A stretch of 64,000 nucleotides of DNA, taken from contig CAVXUA010000008.1 of NCBI GenBank assembly GCA_963764825.1, positions 62,001 to 126,000 on the forward strand, written 5' to 3'. The notes beneath the pieces were generated by a model, which did no database searches, had not been told where the DNA came from, and worked only from the letters and a program-made list of their open reading frames with translations. Of this stretch, positions 30,661 to 39,886 are shown piece by piece; position 1 is the stretch's first letter, and each line of letters opens with the position of its first letter. A program made the position numbers and the translations under genes. The DNA is from JAZGGS01 sp963764825 (GTDB lineage Bacteria > Bacteroidota > Ignavibacteria > Ignavibacteriales > Ignavibacteriaceae).

Positions 30661-30870
30661 CTAAATTCTCCAAGGGTAAAAAAATATTTTATGGAAAAAT
30701 AAATATGATAATTTCCTATCAGAAATAAAATTGCATGCTGCTATTTTTATCTGGTATTTTTTGGTTTGATCTAAATACTATAAATTAGTTTTTACTTAGA
30801 ACTATTTTGTAATATTCAGATACAATCTTAAATTTAACTCCAAATTTATTATAAGATGCAATAGAATGTT

Positions 30871-33372
30871 ATGGATGAAAAAGAACAAAACGTTGTAAAT
30901 AACAAATCATCAATCTTTTTTACTGATGGTAAAGCTCCTGATTCATATTCAATCTCAAATCAATTTGCCGAAAATCTCGAATTCAGATTGGTAAGAGATA
31001 GAATTACTGCTTCCGGCGATGATGCCTATTTTGCTCTTTCCCTGGCAGTAAGAGACCGGCTTGTAAGAAAGTGGCTTAGAACACAGCGGCAATACTACCA
31101 GCAGGATGTTAAAAGAGTTTATTACTTATCACTGGAATATTTGATGGGAAGATTGTTGGGCAATGCGCTTATCAATATGGATTATTATGATGAGTGTTAT
31201 AAAATTCTTAAAGAGGATGGCTACAGCTTAGAAGAGATAAGAGATTTTGAACATGATATGGGTCTGGGTAATGGTGGACTTGGTCGTCTTGCTGCCTGCT
31301 ATCTCGATTCGATGGCAACTCTTGAATTACCAGCATTTGGTTACGGCATAAGATACGAGTACGGAATTTTTGAGCAGGAGATTGAGAATGGTTTCCAGGT
31401 TGAGTATCCTGATAACTGGTTAAGTGATGGAAATCCCTGGGATATTATGAGGAGGAGACTCGAGTTCCGCGTTAAGTTTTATGGAAAAACAAGAAAAGTG
31501 GAAACTGAAAACGATGAATATAAATTTGAATGGATAGAGACAGAAGATGTATTAGCTATGGCTTATGATGTTCCTATTCCTGGTTACGGTAACAATACAG
31601 TTAATAACCTTAGGTTATGGGAAGCTAAAGCTTGTAAAGATTTTAGTTTTAAAGATTTTAATGCTGGCAATTATGTAGCAGCGGTTGCAACTAAAACCGA
31701 TTCAGAAACCATTTCAAAAGTGCTCTATCCTAACGATTCATATCGGGAAGGTAAATTTTTAAGATTGAAACAACAGTACTTTTTTGTATCTGCAACTCTT
31801 CAGGATATTATACGGAAATACAAAATTAACCATGACACATTTGATAATTTTGCAGATAAAACTGCTATACAATTGAATGACACTCATCCTGTTATAGCAA
31901 TTCCTGAACTAATGAGGATTTTAATTGACCAGGAAAACTTTAGCTGGGATAAAGCATGGGAAATTACATGTAAAACTTTCGCATATACAAATCATACAGT
32001 AGTTCCGGAAGCTTTAGAAGAATGGTCACTGCAGCTGTTTGAAGAGTTGCTTCCAAGACATATCCAGATTGTCCACGAAATTAACCGGAGATTTTTAGAA
32101 TACGCAAAAGAAAACTATACAACCGATGAAAAGATTTTGGCAGAATTATCAATTATAAAAGATGCACCGGAAAGAACTGTAAGAATGGCGAATCTAGCTA
32201 TTGTTGGAAGTTTTGCTGTTAACGGTGTTGCAGCTTTGCATACAGAGATTATCAAGACAAAGATATTCTATCATTTTAATAAAATATACCCGGGAAAATT
32301 TATAAACGTTACAAATGGTATTACACCCCGAAGATGGTTAAAAACAGCAAATCCTTTCTTATCCAACATTATAACCGATAAAATTGGCGATGCATGGCTT
32401 AAAGATTTGGAAAAATTTAGACAGCTTGAATCTTTTGTTGATAATGAAGCTTTCTTAGAAAGCTGGAGGAGCGCTAAATGGTTCAACAAAAAATTACTAA
32501 TTGATTATATAGAAAACGAGCATGACATAACGATTAATCCTGAATCAATGTTCGATGTACAGATAAAAAGATTTCACGAATACAAGCGCCAGCTTTTAAA
32601 TATTTTTCATGTTATTACTCTGTACAATAGGATTAAGGAAAATCCGAATATTAAAATGGTACCGCGTACTGTTATTTTCGGAGGTAAAGCAGCTCCTGCT
32701 TATTTTATGGCTAAGCTTATAATCAAACTTATTAATTCTGTTGCAGATGTAGTTAATAACGATACTGATGTGGGAGATAAATTGAAAGTTGTCTTCCTTA
32801 AGAATTATTCTGTTACACTTGCAGAAATAATTATTCCCGCTTCCGATTTATCCGAACAAATTTCTATGGCTGGACTGGAAGCATCGGGTACAGGAAATAT
32901 GAAGTTTGCACTTAACGGGGCACTAACAATTGGAACGATGGACGGCGCTAATATTGAAATTAGAGAAGAAGTGGGTGAAGAGAATATTTTTATTTTTGGC
33001 TTACTAGCAGATGAAGTTGTTAAGCTTAAAGAAAAGGGGTACAACCCGCTTGAGTACTATGAGGGTAATAAGGAACTGAAAAAAATAATTGATATGATAG
33101 GTTCTGATTATTTTAGCGCCAGCGAACTCGGGATTTTTAAACCGATTGTAGAAAAACTACTAAACGATGATTATTACTGTCTGTTTGCTGATTATCAGTC
33201 TTATATTGATGCCCAGGATAAAGTAAGCGAATTATATATGAATACGAACGAATGGACAAAGAAAGCAGTACTTAATGTTGCACGCATCGCTAAGTTTTCA
33301 AGCGACCGCTCGATTAAGGAGTATGCTGAAAAAATATGGAAGGTTGAGCCGGTTAAAATTATTACTAGCTAA
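30871..33372 (+). CDS. glgP: Glycogen/maltodextrin phosphorylase (GT35)
   Basis: 833 residues, intact, cytosolic; releases glucose-1-phosphate from alpha-1,4-glucans. Seen: VYYLSLEYLMGRLLGNAL, the substrate loop GLGNGGLGRLAACYLDS, QLNDTHPVIAIPELMR, VFGGKAAPAYFMAKLI-type block, and the PLP-lysine region EASGTGNMKFALNGALTIG with GTMDGANIEI. The N-terminus lacks the eukaryotic regulatory extension. The 210-base gap upstream (30661-30870), shared with the divergent phosphatase homologue, is AT-rich and presumably carries both promoters. Confidence 0.95.
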   Translation: MDEKEQNVVNNKSSIFFTDGKAPDSYSISNQFAENLEFRLVRDRITASGDDAYFALSLAVRDRLVRKWLRTQRQYYQQDVKRVYYLSLEYLMGRLLGNALINMDYYDECYKILKEDGYSLEEIRDFEHDMGLGNGGLGRLAACYLDSMATLELPAFGYGIRYEYGIFEQEIENGFQVEYPDNWLSDGNPWDIMRRRLEFRVKFYGKTRKVETENDEYKFEWIETEDVLAMAYDVPIPGYGNNTVNNLRLWEAKACKDFSFKDFNAGNYVAAVATKTDSETISKVLYPNDSYREGKFLRLKQQYFFVSATLQDIIRKYKINHDTFDNFADKTAIQLNDTHPVIAIPELMRILIDQENFSWDKAWEITCKTFAYTNHTVVPEALEEWSLQLFEELLPRHIQIVHEINRRFLEYAKENYTTDEKILAELSIIKDAPERTVRMANLAIVGSFAVNGVAALHTEIIKTKIFYHFNKIYPGKFINVTNGITPRRWLKTANPFLSNIITDKIGDAWLKDLEKFRQLESFVDNEAFLESWRSAKWFNKKLLIDYIENEHDITINPESMFDVQIKRFHEYKRQLLNIFHVITLYNRIKENPNIKMVPRTVIFGGKAAPAYFMAKLIIKLINSVADVVNNDTDVGDKLKVVFLKNYSVTLAEIIIPASDLSEQISMAGLEASGTGNMKFALNGALTIGTMDGANIEIREEVGEENIFIFGLLADEVVKLKEKGYNPLEYYEGNKELKKIIDMIGSDYFSASELGIFKPIVEKLLNDDYYCLFADYQSYIDAQDKVSELYMNTNEWTKKAVLNVARIAKFSSDRSIKEYAEKIWKVEPVKIITS

Positions 33373-33450
33373 TATTGCAATCCTATTGTTCATCTAAATA
33401 AAAAACACAATTTTGCTAAAGCAGAAATTTAAAACTAAACATAGAAGAAA

Positions 33451-33942
33451 ATGAGTTACGAAATTAATCCCAAAGTTAAAATTGGACATATTCACTTAAC
33501 TGTTTCCGATTTGGAAAGATCAATTGAATTTTATTATGAAATGCTTGGGTTTAAAGTTACAGCAAGATTTGGATTTACCGCAGCTTTTCTTTCCTCTGGA
33601 ACGTACCATCATCATATAGGATTGAACACCTGGGCGGGTGAAGATGTGACACCTCCTCCACCGGGACATTCAGGGCTTTATCATTTTGCAATTTTATATC
33701 CGGACAGGAAAGAGCTTGCAAAAGCTTTTAAAGTTCTGTGGGAAAAAAAATACCATATTGAAGGTGCTTCTGATTCAGGAATTTCAGAATCAGTGTATAT
33801 AAAGGATCCCGATGGAAACGGGATTGAATTATATTACGACCGGGCACGAAATGAGTGGCCCATAGATGGAGATGGAAATTTAGTTCATCTTACTAAAGCG
33901 CTCGATCTTCCGGATCTCCTTTCTGAACTAAATAACACATAG
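33451..33942 (+). CDS. VOC family protein (glyoxalase/extradiol dioxygenase-like)
   Basis: 163 residues with the paired beta-alpha-beta-beta-beta modules of the vicinal oxygen chelate fold: KIGHIHLTVSDLERSIEFY, HSGLYHFAILYPDR and VYIKDPDGNGIELYYDR. The three likely metal ligands (His in GHIH, His in LYHFAI, Glu in GIELYYD) are all present, so it is probably active. It resembles CatE/catechol 2,3-dioxygenase-like proteins; the substrate is unknown. Confidence 0.85.
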   Translation: MSYEINPKVKIGHIHLTVSDLERSIEFYYEMLGFKVTARFGFTAAFLSSGTYHHHIGLNTWAGEDVTPPPPGHSGLYHFAILYPDRKELAKAFKVLWEKKYHIEGASDSGISESVYIKDPDGNGIELYYDRARNEWPIDGDGNLVHLTKALDLPDLLSELNNT

Positions 33943-34019
33943 GATGTTTTGAATTTATTTAATATTTGAGTAAATTTAACATATTAAGTAAGTAATTACG
34001 TAATTGGTAACATAAAGAA

Positions 34020-34971
34020 ATGAATAATTTGATCAAGAATAACTCTTTTCTATTTGGGTCCCGGTTAAAAATTATAGGAAAAAATATAACCTCACAAGTA
34101 GGGAAAATTTGCAAGGATTATAAAATAGATGTTGAAACAAGATGGATTCCGGTAATCTCCGCACTTTATGAAAAAGGCGAACTTAGTGTTCAATCACTGG
34201 CTGATTATTTAGGCATTTCGCATCCTGCAGTTGTTCAGTTAACAAAGCAATTGATGCAAAATGGATTCATCAAAACAGAAATGCTTTCGGCTGATAAGCG
34301 CGTTACAATTATCAGCATTACTGAAAAAGGCAGAGAAAAATATGAATTGCTTAAGCCAGTGCTGAATGAAATTGAATCATCAATTAATTTTCTTCTTGGT
34401 GAAACTGGCTATGATGTGATGGACGTAATATCGAAACTTGAGAACTCCTTTGCTTCAGAGAAGTTGATAGGAAATATTTCCGACAAGATGAAAGAAAAGC
34501 AATTTCGTGAAGTTAAAATTGTTCCTTATCATAAAAAGTATAAAAACCATTTTAGAAAACTTAATATAGAGTGGCTTGAGAAATATTTTACAGTTGAACC
34601 TACATGATAAGAAAATAATTGATTCGCCGGAAGAGGAAATAATTAATAAGGGAGGTGAAGTATTTTTTGCACTCCTTAATGATGAAGTCATTGGAACTTG
34701 CGCTGTAATAAAAGTTGATAGAAAGACTTATGAACTAACAAAAATGGCTGTTACAGAAAAAGCGCAAGGAAAACAGGTCGGTAATAAGCTTGGTTTAACA
34801 GTTATCGGATTTGCAGTATCAAAGAGAGCTAAAAAATTAGTTCTCGATACAAATCATAAGCTTACTGCGGCAATTCATCTTTACCGTAAACTTGGGTTTG
34901 TAACAATTCCCTATGAATATGATAACAAGTATAAGAGAGAGTTAATCAGAATGGAGTTGAATCTGAGATAA
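34020..34971 (+). CDS. MarR-type HTH - GNAT acetyltransferase fusion (one frameshift)
   Basis: Residues 1 to ~150: MarR-like winged helix (LSVQSLADYLGISHPAVVQLTK, SADKRVTIISITEKGREKY). Residues ~165 to the end: GNAT fold with LTKMAVTEKAQGKQVGNKLG (acetyl-CoA loop) and AIHLYRKLGFVTIPYEY. One extra base near 34602 separates KYFTVEP from HDKKIIDSPEEE. MarR-GNAT fusions are known in many bacteria; the acetylated substrate is not known. About 316 residues after repair. Confidence 0.87.
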
Positions 34972-35023
34972 TTTTATTTTTACTTTGACCGTTCAATTAA
35001 ATATATAAAAGAGAAAATAGATT

Positions 35024-35507
35024 ATGTTCGAATATTTAAGAAAAACTTTACTGCAGGATAAAATGCAGAATAGCTCGCCTGAATCTGTTGAAAAAAGAGA
35101 GGATAATCATCATAAAAAACTACAGATAGCAACTGCAGCTTTGTTTGTTGAAATGGCTAAAGCGGACGGGAATTTTTCTGATGAGGAACGAGAAAGAGTA
35201 ATTCACATTATGCAGAACACATTTAATCTTGATGAAGATTGTGTTCATGAATTAATTGAACTATCTGAAAAGAAACTTGAAGAAAGTACAAGCATTTATG
35301 AATTTGCCTCAATAATAAATAAAAATTTTAGATCGCGAAGAAAAACATGAGCTGCTTGAAGATCTCTGGAAGATTATTTACGTAGATGATAAACTGGATA
35401 AGTACGAAGACCGGCTTGTTAAAGTAATTGGCGGTATGCTAAATGTCGATCATAAAGATATTATAAATGCAAAACTGGTTGTTAAGGAACAATTGAAACG
35501 TGGATAA
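35024..35507 (+). CDS. TerB-like helical protein (one frameshift)
   Basis: About 160 residues after repair. ALFVEMAKADGNFSDEERERV and IYVDDKLDKYEDRLVKVIGGML are the two acidic metal-binding helices of the TerB-like fold. An extra A near 35331 interrupts NKNF and DREEKHELLEDLW. TerB-like proteins occur in tellurite/stress and membrane-associated contexts; here the gene is single, with no ter operon around it, so no stress role is assigned. Confidence 0.8.
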
Positions 35508-35533
35508 TCACTTTTTACAATTCCTGCTCACTT

Positions 35534-35845
35534 CTAACTGTTTTGTCCCCAACTCTTTAAAATATCCATTATTAAACAGGATGAAAGAGGAGTGCGTTCC
35601 TTTTCCTTCCGCCATTTATGAAGCTTATATCCCAAATGCTGCCCGATCAGAAATGCAGAAACCATAATTGGATAAGTAATTAATTCAAAACCGATGCCTG
35701 AGTAAATTCTTAAAAGGACTATAAAAGGTATTGGTAAATGGATGGATAAAAACCACTGAACAGAAAACTTTTTGGTATTTGCCCGCCAGTAACCAAAGGG
35801 GACATTGAAAATTAAATCACTAAAAGCTGCGAGTAATAATATCAT
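35534..35845 (-). CDS. Small predicted membrane protein, unknown
   Basis: 103 residues with about three hydrophobic segments (MILLLAAFSDLIFNVPF; FLSIHLPIPFIVLLRIY; LITYPIMVSAFLIGQ) followed by a basic, soluble tail. No family recognised. It is the only plausible coding frame between the TerB-like gene and pta, on the strand opposite to the former. Confidence 0.55.
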   Translation of the reverse strand: MILLLAAFSDLIFNVPFGYWRANTKKFSVQWFLSIHLPIPFIVLLRIYSGIGFELITYPIMVSAFLIGQHLGYKLHKWRKEKERTPLSSCLIMDILKSWGQNS

Positions 35846-35948
35846 ATATCCTTTTATCAGAGTTTTGAGGCGAAAACATAAATAAAAACATTATGCTCAG
35901 CAAGGTAGATATCGTCCTTTGTGATATTATAGATTTAGGAATTTGCCA

Positions 35949-36926
35949 TTAACTCATCAATGCTGCGATAGAAGCAGTATTTACAATATCATCAACACTA
36001 CAGCCTCGGCTAAGATCGAAAAACGGTTTGTTTAATCCTTGCACCATTGGACCTACAGCTTCGGCGCCACCAAGCCGCTGTGCTATTTTATAGCCAATAT
36101 TTCCGGAATTCAGATCGGGGAATACCAGAACATTTGCATTTCCCGCAACAGTGCTGCCGGGTGCTTTCTTCATCCCGATGGAATCAATTATTGCTGCATC
36201 GAATTGCAATTCTCCATCAACTTCTAAATCAGGTCTTTTATTTCTTATAAGTTTTACTGCATCAATAACTTTATCAACACTTTCGTGCTGTGCACTTCCT
36301 TTTGTTGAAAATGAAAGCATTGCTACACGCGGTACTTCGCCAATTAAATTAAGGTGGTTATCTGCTGTGGATATTGCAATATCAGCAAGCTGGTTTGCAT
36401 CAGGATCGGGAACAACTGCGCAATCTGCAAAGCTGTAAACTTTTTCCGGAAAGATCATCAGGAAAAAACTTGACACAATTGAAATTCCTTCAGGTATCCC
36501 CACGCATTGTATTCCCGCTCTCATTACATCAGCAGTTGAAGCCGAAGAACCAGCCACGCTGCCGTCAGCCATTCCTTCTTTTACCATCATTGCTGCAAAA
36601 AATAAATCTCTTAAAACTGTCTCGCGTGCTTTTTCAACAGTAACCCCCTTATGTTTGCGCAAGTTAAAATAGAGGTTTGTAAAATCACTTAATTTATCAG
36701 AGGTAGAAGGATCAATCACTCTTATTCCTGTAAGATCAACATCCATCTTTTTTGCATCGCTGCGTACCCGGTCATCATTACCAAGAGTTATTACAGATAC
36801 TATCTTGTCATGGGCTAATATTTGAGCCGCCTTTAAAACCCTCTCATCATGCGATTCAGGTAAAACGATTGTTTTATTTAGTTTTATTGCTTTATTCTTT
36901 ATTTCTTCTATTAACCGGTTTCCCAT
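35949..36926 (-). CDS. pta: Phosphate acetyltransferase
   Basis: 325 residues: converts acetyl-CoA and phosphate to acetyl phosphate. Seen: TIVLPESHDERVLKAAQIL at the start, MVKEGMADGSVAGSSASTADVMRAG-type substrate region, SFADCAVVPDPDANQLADIA, VDGELQFDAAI, and ANVLVFPDLNSGNIGYKIAQRL near the end. This is the short, single-domain Pta form. ATG 36926 is preferred over the upstream GTG at 36938 because GGAG lies at a good RBS distance. No acetate kinase gene is seen nearby. Confidence 0.92.
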   Translation of the reverse strand: MGNRLIEEIKNKAIKLNKTIVLPESHDERVLKAAQILAHDKIVSVITLGNDDRVRSDAKKMDVDLTGIRVIDPSTSDKLSDFTNLYFNLRKHKGVTVEKARETVLRDLFFAAMMVKEGMADGSVAGSSASTADVMRAGIQCVGIPEGISIVSSFFLMIFPEKVYSFADCAVVPDPDANQLADIAISTADNHLNLIGEVPRVAMLSFSTKGSAQHESVDKVIDAVKLIRNKRPDLEVDGELQFDAAIIDSIGMKKAPGSTVAGNANVLVFPDLNSGNIGYKIAQRLGGAEAVGPMVQGLNKPFFDLSRGCSVDDIVNTASIAALMS

Positions 36927-37169
36927 ATAAATCTCCACAATTTTAAAATCGAAAAAACAAAATTACAAAATTCTTATCTGAAAATTGTTTTTAGTAATCT
37001 ATTCAATATTCTGCTTTCATCTTCAATACAATTCCTGCTTAGTAATTCAATCAGTCAACTGGGACCAACATAATCAATTTGTTCATGTTAAATGATTTGA
37101 GTCCTAAAAAAAACTGTAAAAATTGATTTTTGATAATAAAACCAATACATTCACAACCTTAATTTTACT

Positions 37170-37874
37170 ATGATTGCAGAAAATCTAAAGATATTAAACG
37201 AACAGATTCAAGCTAAATGCAATGAGTTAAATCGCAGATCGCAGAGGAGATTAAACTTATTGCTGTTTCGAAAACGTATGGTGTTGATGCAATCAATAAT
37301 GCAAATGATTTGGGACATACAGATTTTGGTGAAAACAAAGCACAGGAATTAAGAGATAAGTATGAAACTTTAGGTGATAAAGTTACCTGGCATTATATAG
37401 GTAACTTACAGCGTAACAAAGTAAAATATGTTGTAAAAGCTGCTTCCTTCATTCATTCGGTTGATTCAATTACTCTTGCAGATGAAATAAACAAACAGGC
37501 AGCTAAATTAGGTAAAGTGCAGAAGATATTGCTTGAAGTAAAAACATCTTTTGAAGAGAGCAAATCTGGGGCTGAAGGAGAAGACAATTTAACAGAACTT
37601 GCCCGGCATTGCGGATCTCTTGAGAATATTAAGTCTTATTGGTTTGATGACAATGGCTCCCTTTACAGATGATGAAAAGATTATCAGGCAAAGTTTTAGC
37701 GAATTGCGTAAATTAAAAGATAAATTAAACGGTTATGGATTTAACTTAAGTGAACTATCCATGGGAATGACAAACGATTTTGAAATAGCTATTGAAGAAG
37801 GTGCTACTATGTTAAGAATCGGTTCAGCTATTTTTGGAAAGAGAAAATATACCAAACAACAGGAGCAGTTATGA
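37170..37874 (+). CDS. YggS-type PLP homeostasis protein (two frameshifts)
   Basis: About 234 residues after repair, the usual size for the PLPBP/YggS family. The PLP Lys is in IKLIAVSKTYGVD; then GHTDFGENKAQELRDKY, WHYIGNLQRNKVKYV, LSMGMTNDFEIAIEEGATMLRIGSAIFG. Indels lie near 37237 (next to a GATC) and near 37670. Its TGA overlaps the divIVA ATG, the usual yggS-divIVA-ileS type of neighbourhood. Confidence 0.88.
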
Positions 37875-38408
37875 AACTTTCTCCCCTACTAATTAAAAAA
37901 CAGGAATTTACTAAATCACTAAGGGGATTTCGATCCCGAAGAAGTGCAGGCGTTCCTGGATAAAATTGCAAGTGATGTAGATTCGCTTATCCAGGAAAAC
38001 GAAAGTTTAAAAGAAGAAGTTGAATCTCTTAACGAGCGTGTTGCTGAATTCCGGAGTATAGAAAAAAACTTGCAAAGCACTTTGCTTAAGGCACAAGAAT
38101 CATCTTCCAAAGCATTTGAATCTTCAAAGAAACAAACCAACCTGATGATAAAAGAGTCAGAAATTAAGGCTTCACAAATACTCGAAAATGCAAAGCAGGA
38201 AGCAAATGATATTCGAAATTCGGTAATAAATTTAAGGGAAGAAAGAAATTTAATTGTTGCCAAATTAAAGGCGATTGTAAATTCTCAGGCACATCTTTTA
38301 GAGAGCAAAGTGAAGGATGCCGGGGATGAACCGGTTCAACCGAAAAAAACTGAATCGCAGGAAAATGTTGATATTGATGTAGATGATATTGTAAACAAAC
38401 TTCTCTAG
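37871..38408 (+). CDS. divIVA: DivIVA domain protein (one frameshift)
   Basis: About 179 residues. The N-terminal membrane-curvature/lipid-binding segment reads IKKQEFTKSLRGF, then DPEEVQAFLDKIASDVDSL after removal of one extra C near 37931. The rest is a long coiled coil (QENESLKEEVESLNERVAEF; ESEIKASQILENAKQEAND) with an acidic end, VDIDVDDIVNKLL. DivIVA proteins mark division sites or poles. The start overlaps the previous stop (ATGA). Confidence 0.87.
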
Positions 38409-38416
38409 AAAAGATT

Positions 38417-39242
38417 ATGAGCGACTTAACTAAAAAAATAAATGAAACAATTGAAATTATAAGGAAGTTTAGCAAAGAAGAATATCCTGTGGGAATAATC
38501 CTTGGTACCGGCTTAGGCGGACTTGTAAAAGAGATTGATGTAAAACACGAAATAGATTACGAAGACCTTCCGCACTTTCCTCTATCAACTGTTGAATCGC
38601 ATCATGGCAAATTAATTTTTGGAACTATTAATGGTAAAAACGTAGTTGCAATGCAGGGCAGGTTTCATTACTACGAAGGTTATTCGATGAAACAGATAAC
38701 TTACCCTGTAAGAGTGATGAAATTCCTTGGTGTAAAAACTTTACTGGTTTCAAATGCTTGTGGAGGAATGAATCCTGCTTATAAGCGGGGAGATATTATG
38801 CTGATGAGTGATCATATAAATCTTCTCGGTGATAACCCGCTCATCGGAAAAAATGAAGATGACCTTGGACCACGTTTCCCTGATATGAGTGAGCCATACA
38901 GCAAGGAACTGATTGAATTAGCTGAAGAACTTGCGTCTGGAAAATAAAATTAAAGTTCAGCGGGGAGTTTATGTCGCTGTTCCTGGACCAAATCTTGAAA
39001 CAAAAGCTGAGTACAGGTTTTTAAGAGCTATTGGAGCAGATGTGGTTGGAATGTCTACAATCCCAGAAAACATAATTGCAAATCATATGGGAATGAATGT
39101 TTTGGGCGTAAGCATTGTAACAGATGAATGTTTTCCAGATTCCTTAAAACCGGTTAACGTTGAAGAAATAATTGCAACAGCTATGAAAGCTGAACCTAAA
39201 ATGACTTTGATATTGAAAGAAGTAATAAAGAGAATACAATGA
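38417..39242 (+). CDS. punA: Purine-nucleoside phosphorylase, trimeric class (one frameshift)
   Basis: About 275 residues: phosphorolysis of purine (deoxy)ribonucleosides. Blocks: GIILGTGLGGLVKEI (phosphate site), FPLSTVESHHGKLIFG, MQGRFHYYEGYSM, LLVSNACGGMNPAYKRGDIM, and VAVPGPNLETKAEYRFLRA with IGADVVGMSTIPE. An extra G near 38936 breaks the frame between ELAEEL and RLENKIKVQRG. The stop overlaps the next ATG. Confidence 0.9.
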
Positions 39243-39850
39243 TAAAAAATGCATTGATCAATTACTCGATTCCCACTTTGCTGGGACTGCTTATCTTTTC
39301 ATCAAACTTTCTTAACACAGACCTTTTCAATTTTGGCGAACAAAATTTTGCAGTTTGGTTTGTGCTATCGGTTTTTTGCTTTGCCAGCGGTTGGTACATT
39401 AACCGTACACTTGGCTGGCATCATGGTGGCAAAGTAATATTCGCGGTTATTGTTTCCGTAACCACAGTTAGCATGCTTCTTATTATGTTTTTTAGTGATT
39501 ACTTTAGCGCGAATGAATTACTTACCGAAAACCTGATCTTATTCAGCTTACGAAACATAACTCTTGGCGCTATGGGAATTTTTGGAATGGCTATACAGGA
39601 AATTCTTGCAGGAGAAAAACAAGCTTTAATACTTACAGAAAAAGTTAAACTCTTAGAAGCTTCAGCGGGAGATACGAAGAAGGAAGCTGAATTAGTATTA
39701 AGAGAAGCATATATAAAATCTGAAAAGATAATTTTTAATGCTGAAGCAAATGCAAAAAATACGCTGCTAAAAAAAGAACGAATTGAAAGCGAATTAAAAG
39801 AATTTATCCAGGCAGAAAGAGAATTGATTAAACGATACGAAGAGCTGTAA
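39239..39850 (+). CDS. Membrane protein with C-terminal coiled coil, unknown
   Basis: 203 residues: four N-terminal membrane helices (IPTLLGLLIFSSNFL, FAVWFVLSVFCFASGW, VIFAVIVSVTTVSMLLIMFF, ITLGAMGIFGMAIQEIL), then ~75 residues of charged coiled coil (EAELVLREAYIKSEKIIFNA...). The coil has the Ala/Glu/Lys heptads and 'SEKIIFNAEANAK' phrasing seen in DivIVA tails. No named family recognised. With divIVA three genes upstream, a division or envelope-scaffold role is possible. Confidence 0.65.
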   Translation: MIKNALINYSIPTLLGLLIFSSNFLNTDLFNFGEQNFAVWFVLSVFCFASGWYINRTLGWHHGGKVIFAVIVSVTTVSMLLIMFFSDYFSANELLTENLILFSLRNITLGAMGIFGMAIQEILAGEKQALILTEKVKLLEASAGDTKKEAELVLREAYIKSEKIIFNAEANAKNTLLKKERIESELKEFIQAERELIKRYEEL

Positions 39851-39886
39851 CTGCCTGAAGCGAACTCAAGGATGATTATTATATAA

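Noticed and set aside
36047..36946. Plus-strand frames opposite pta
   Set aside because: They are antisense shadows of an intact, well-conserved Pta gene.
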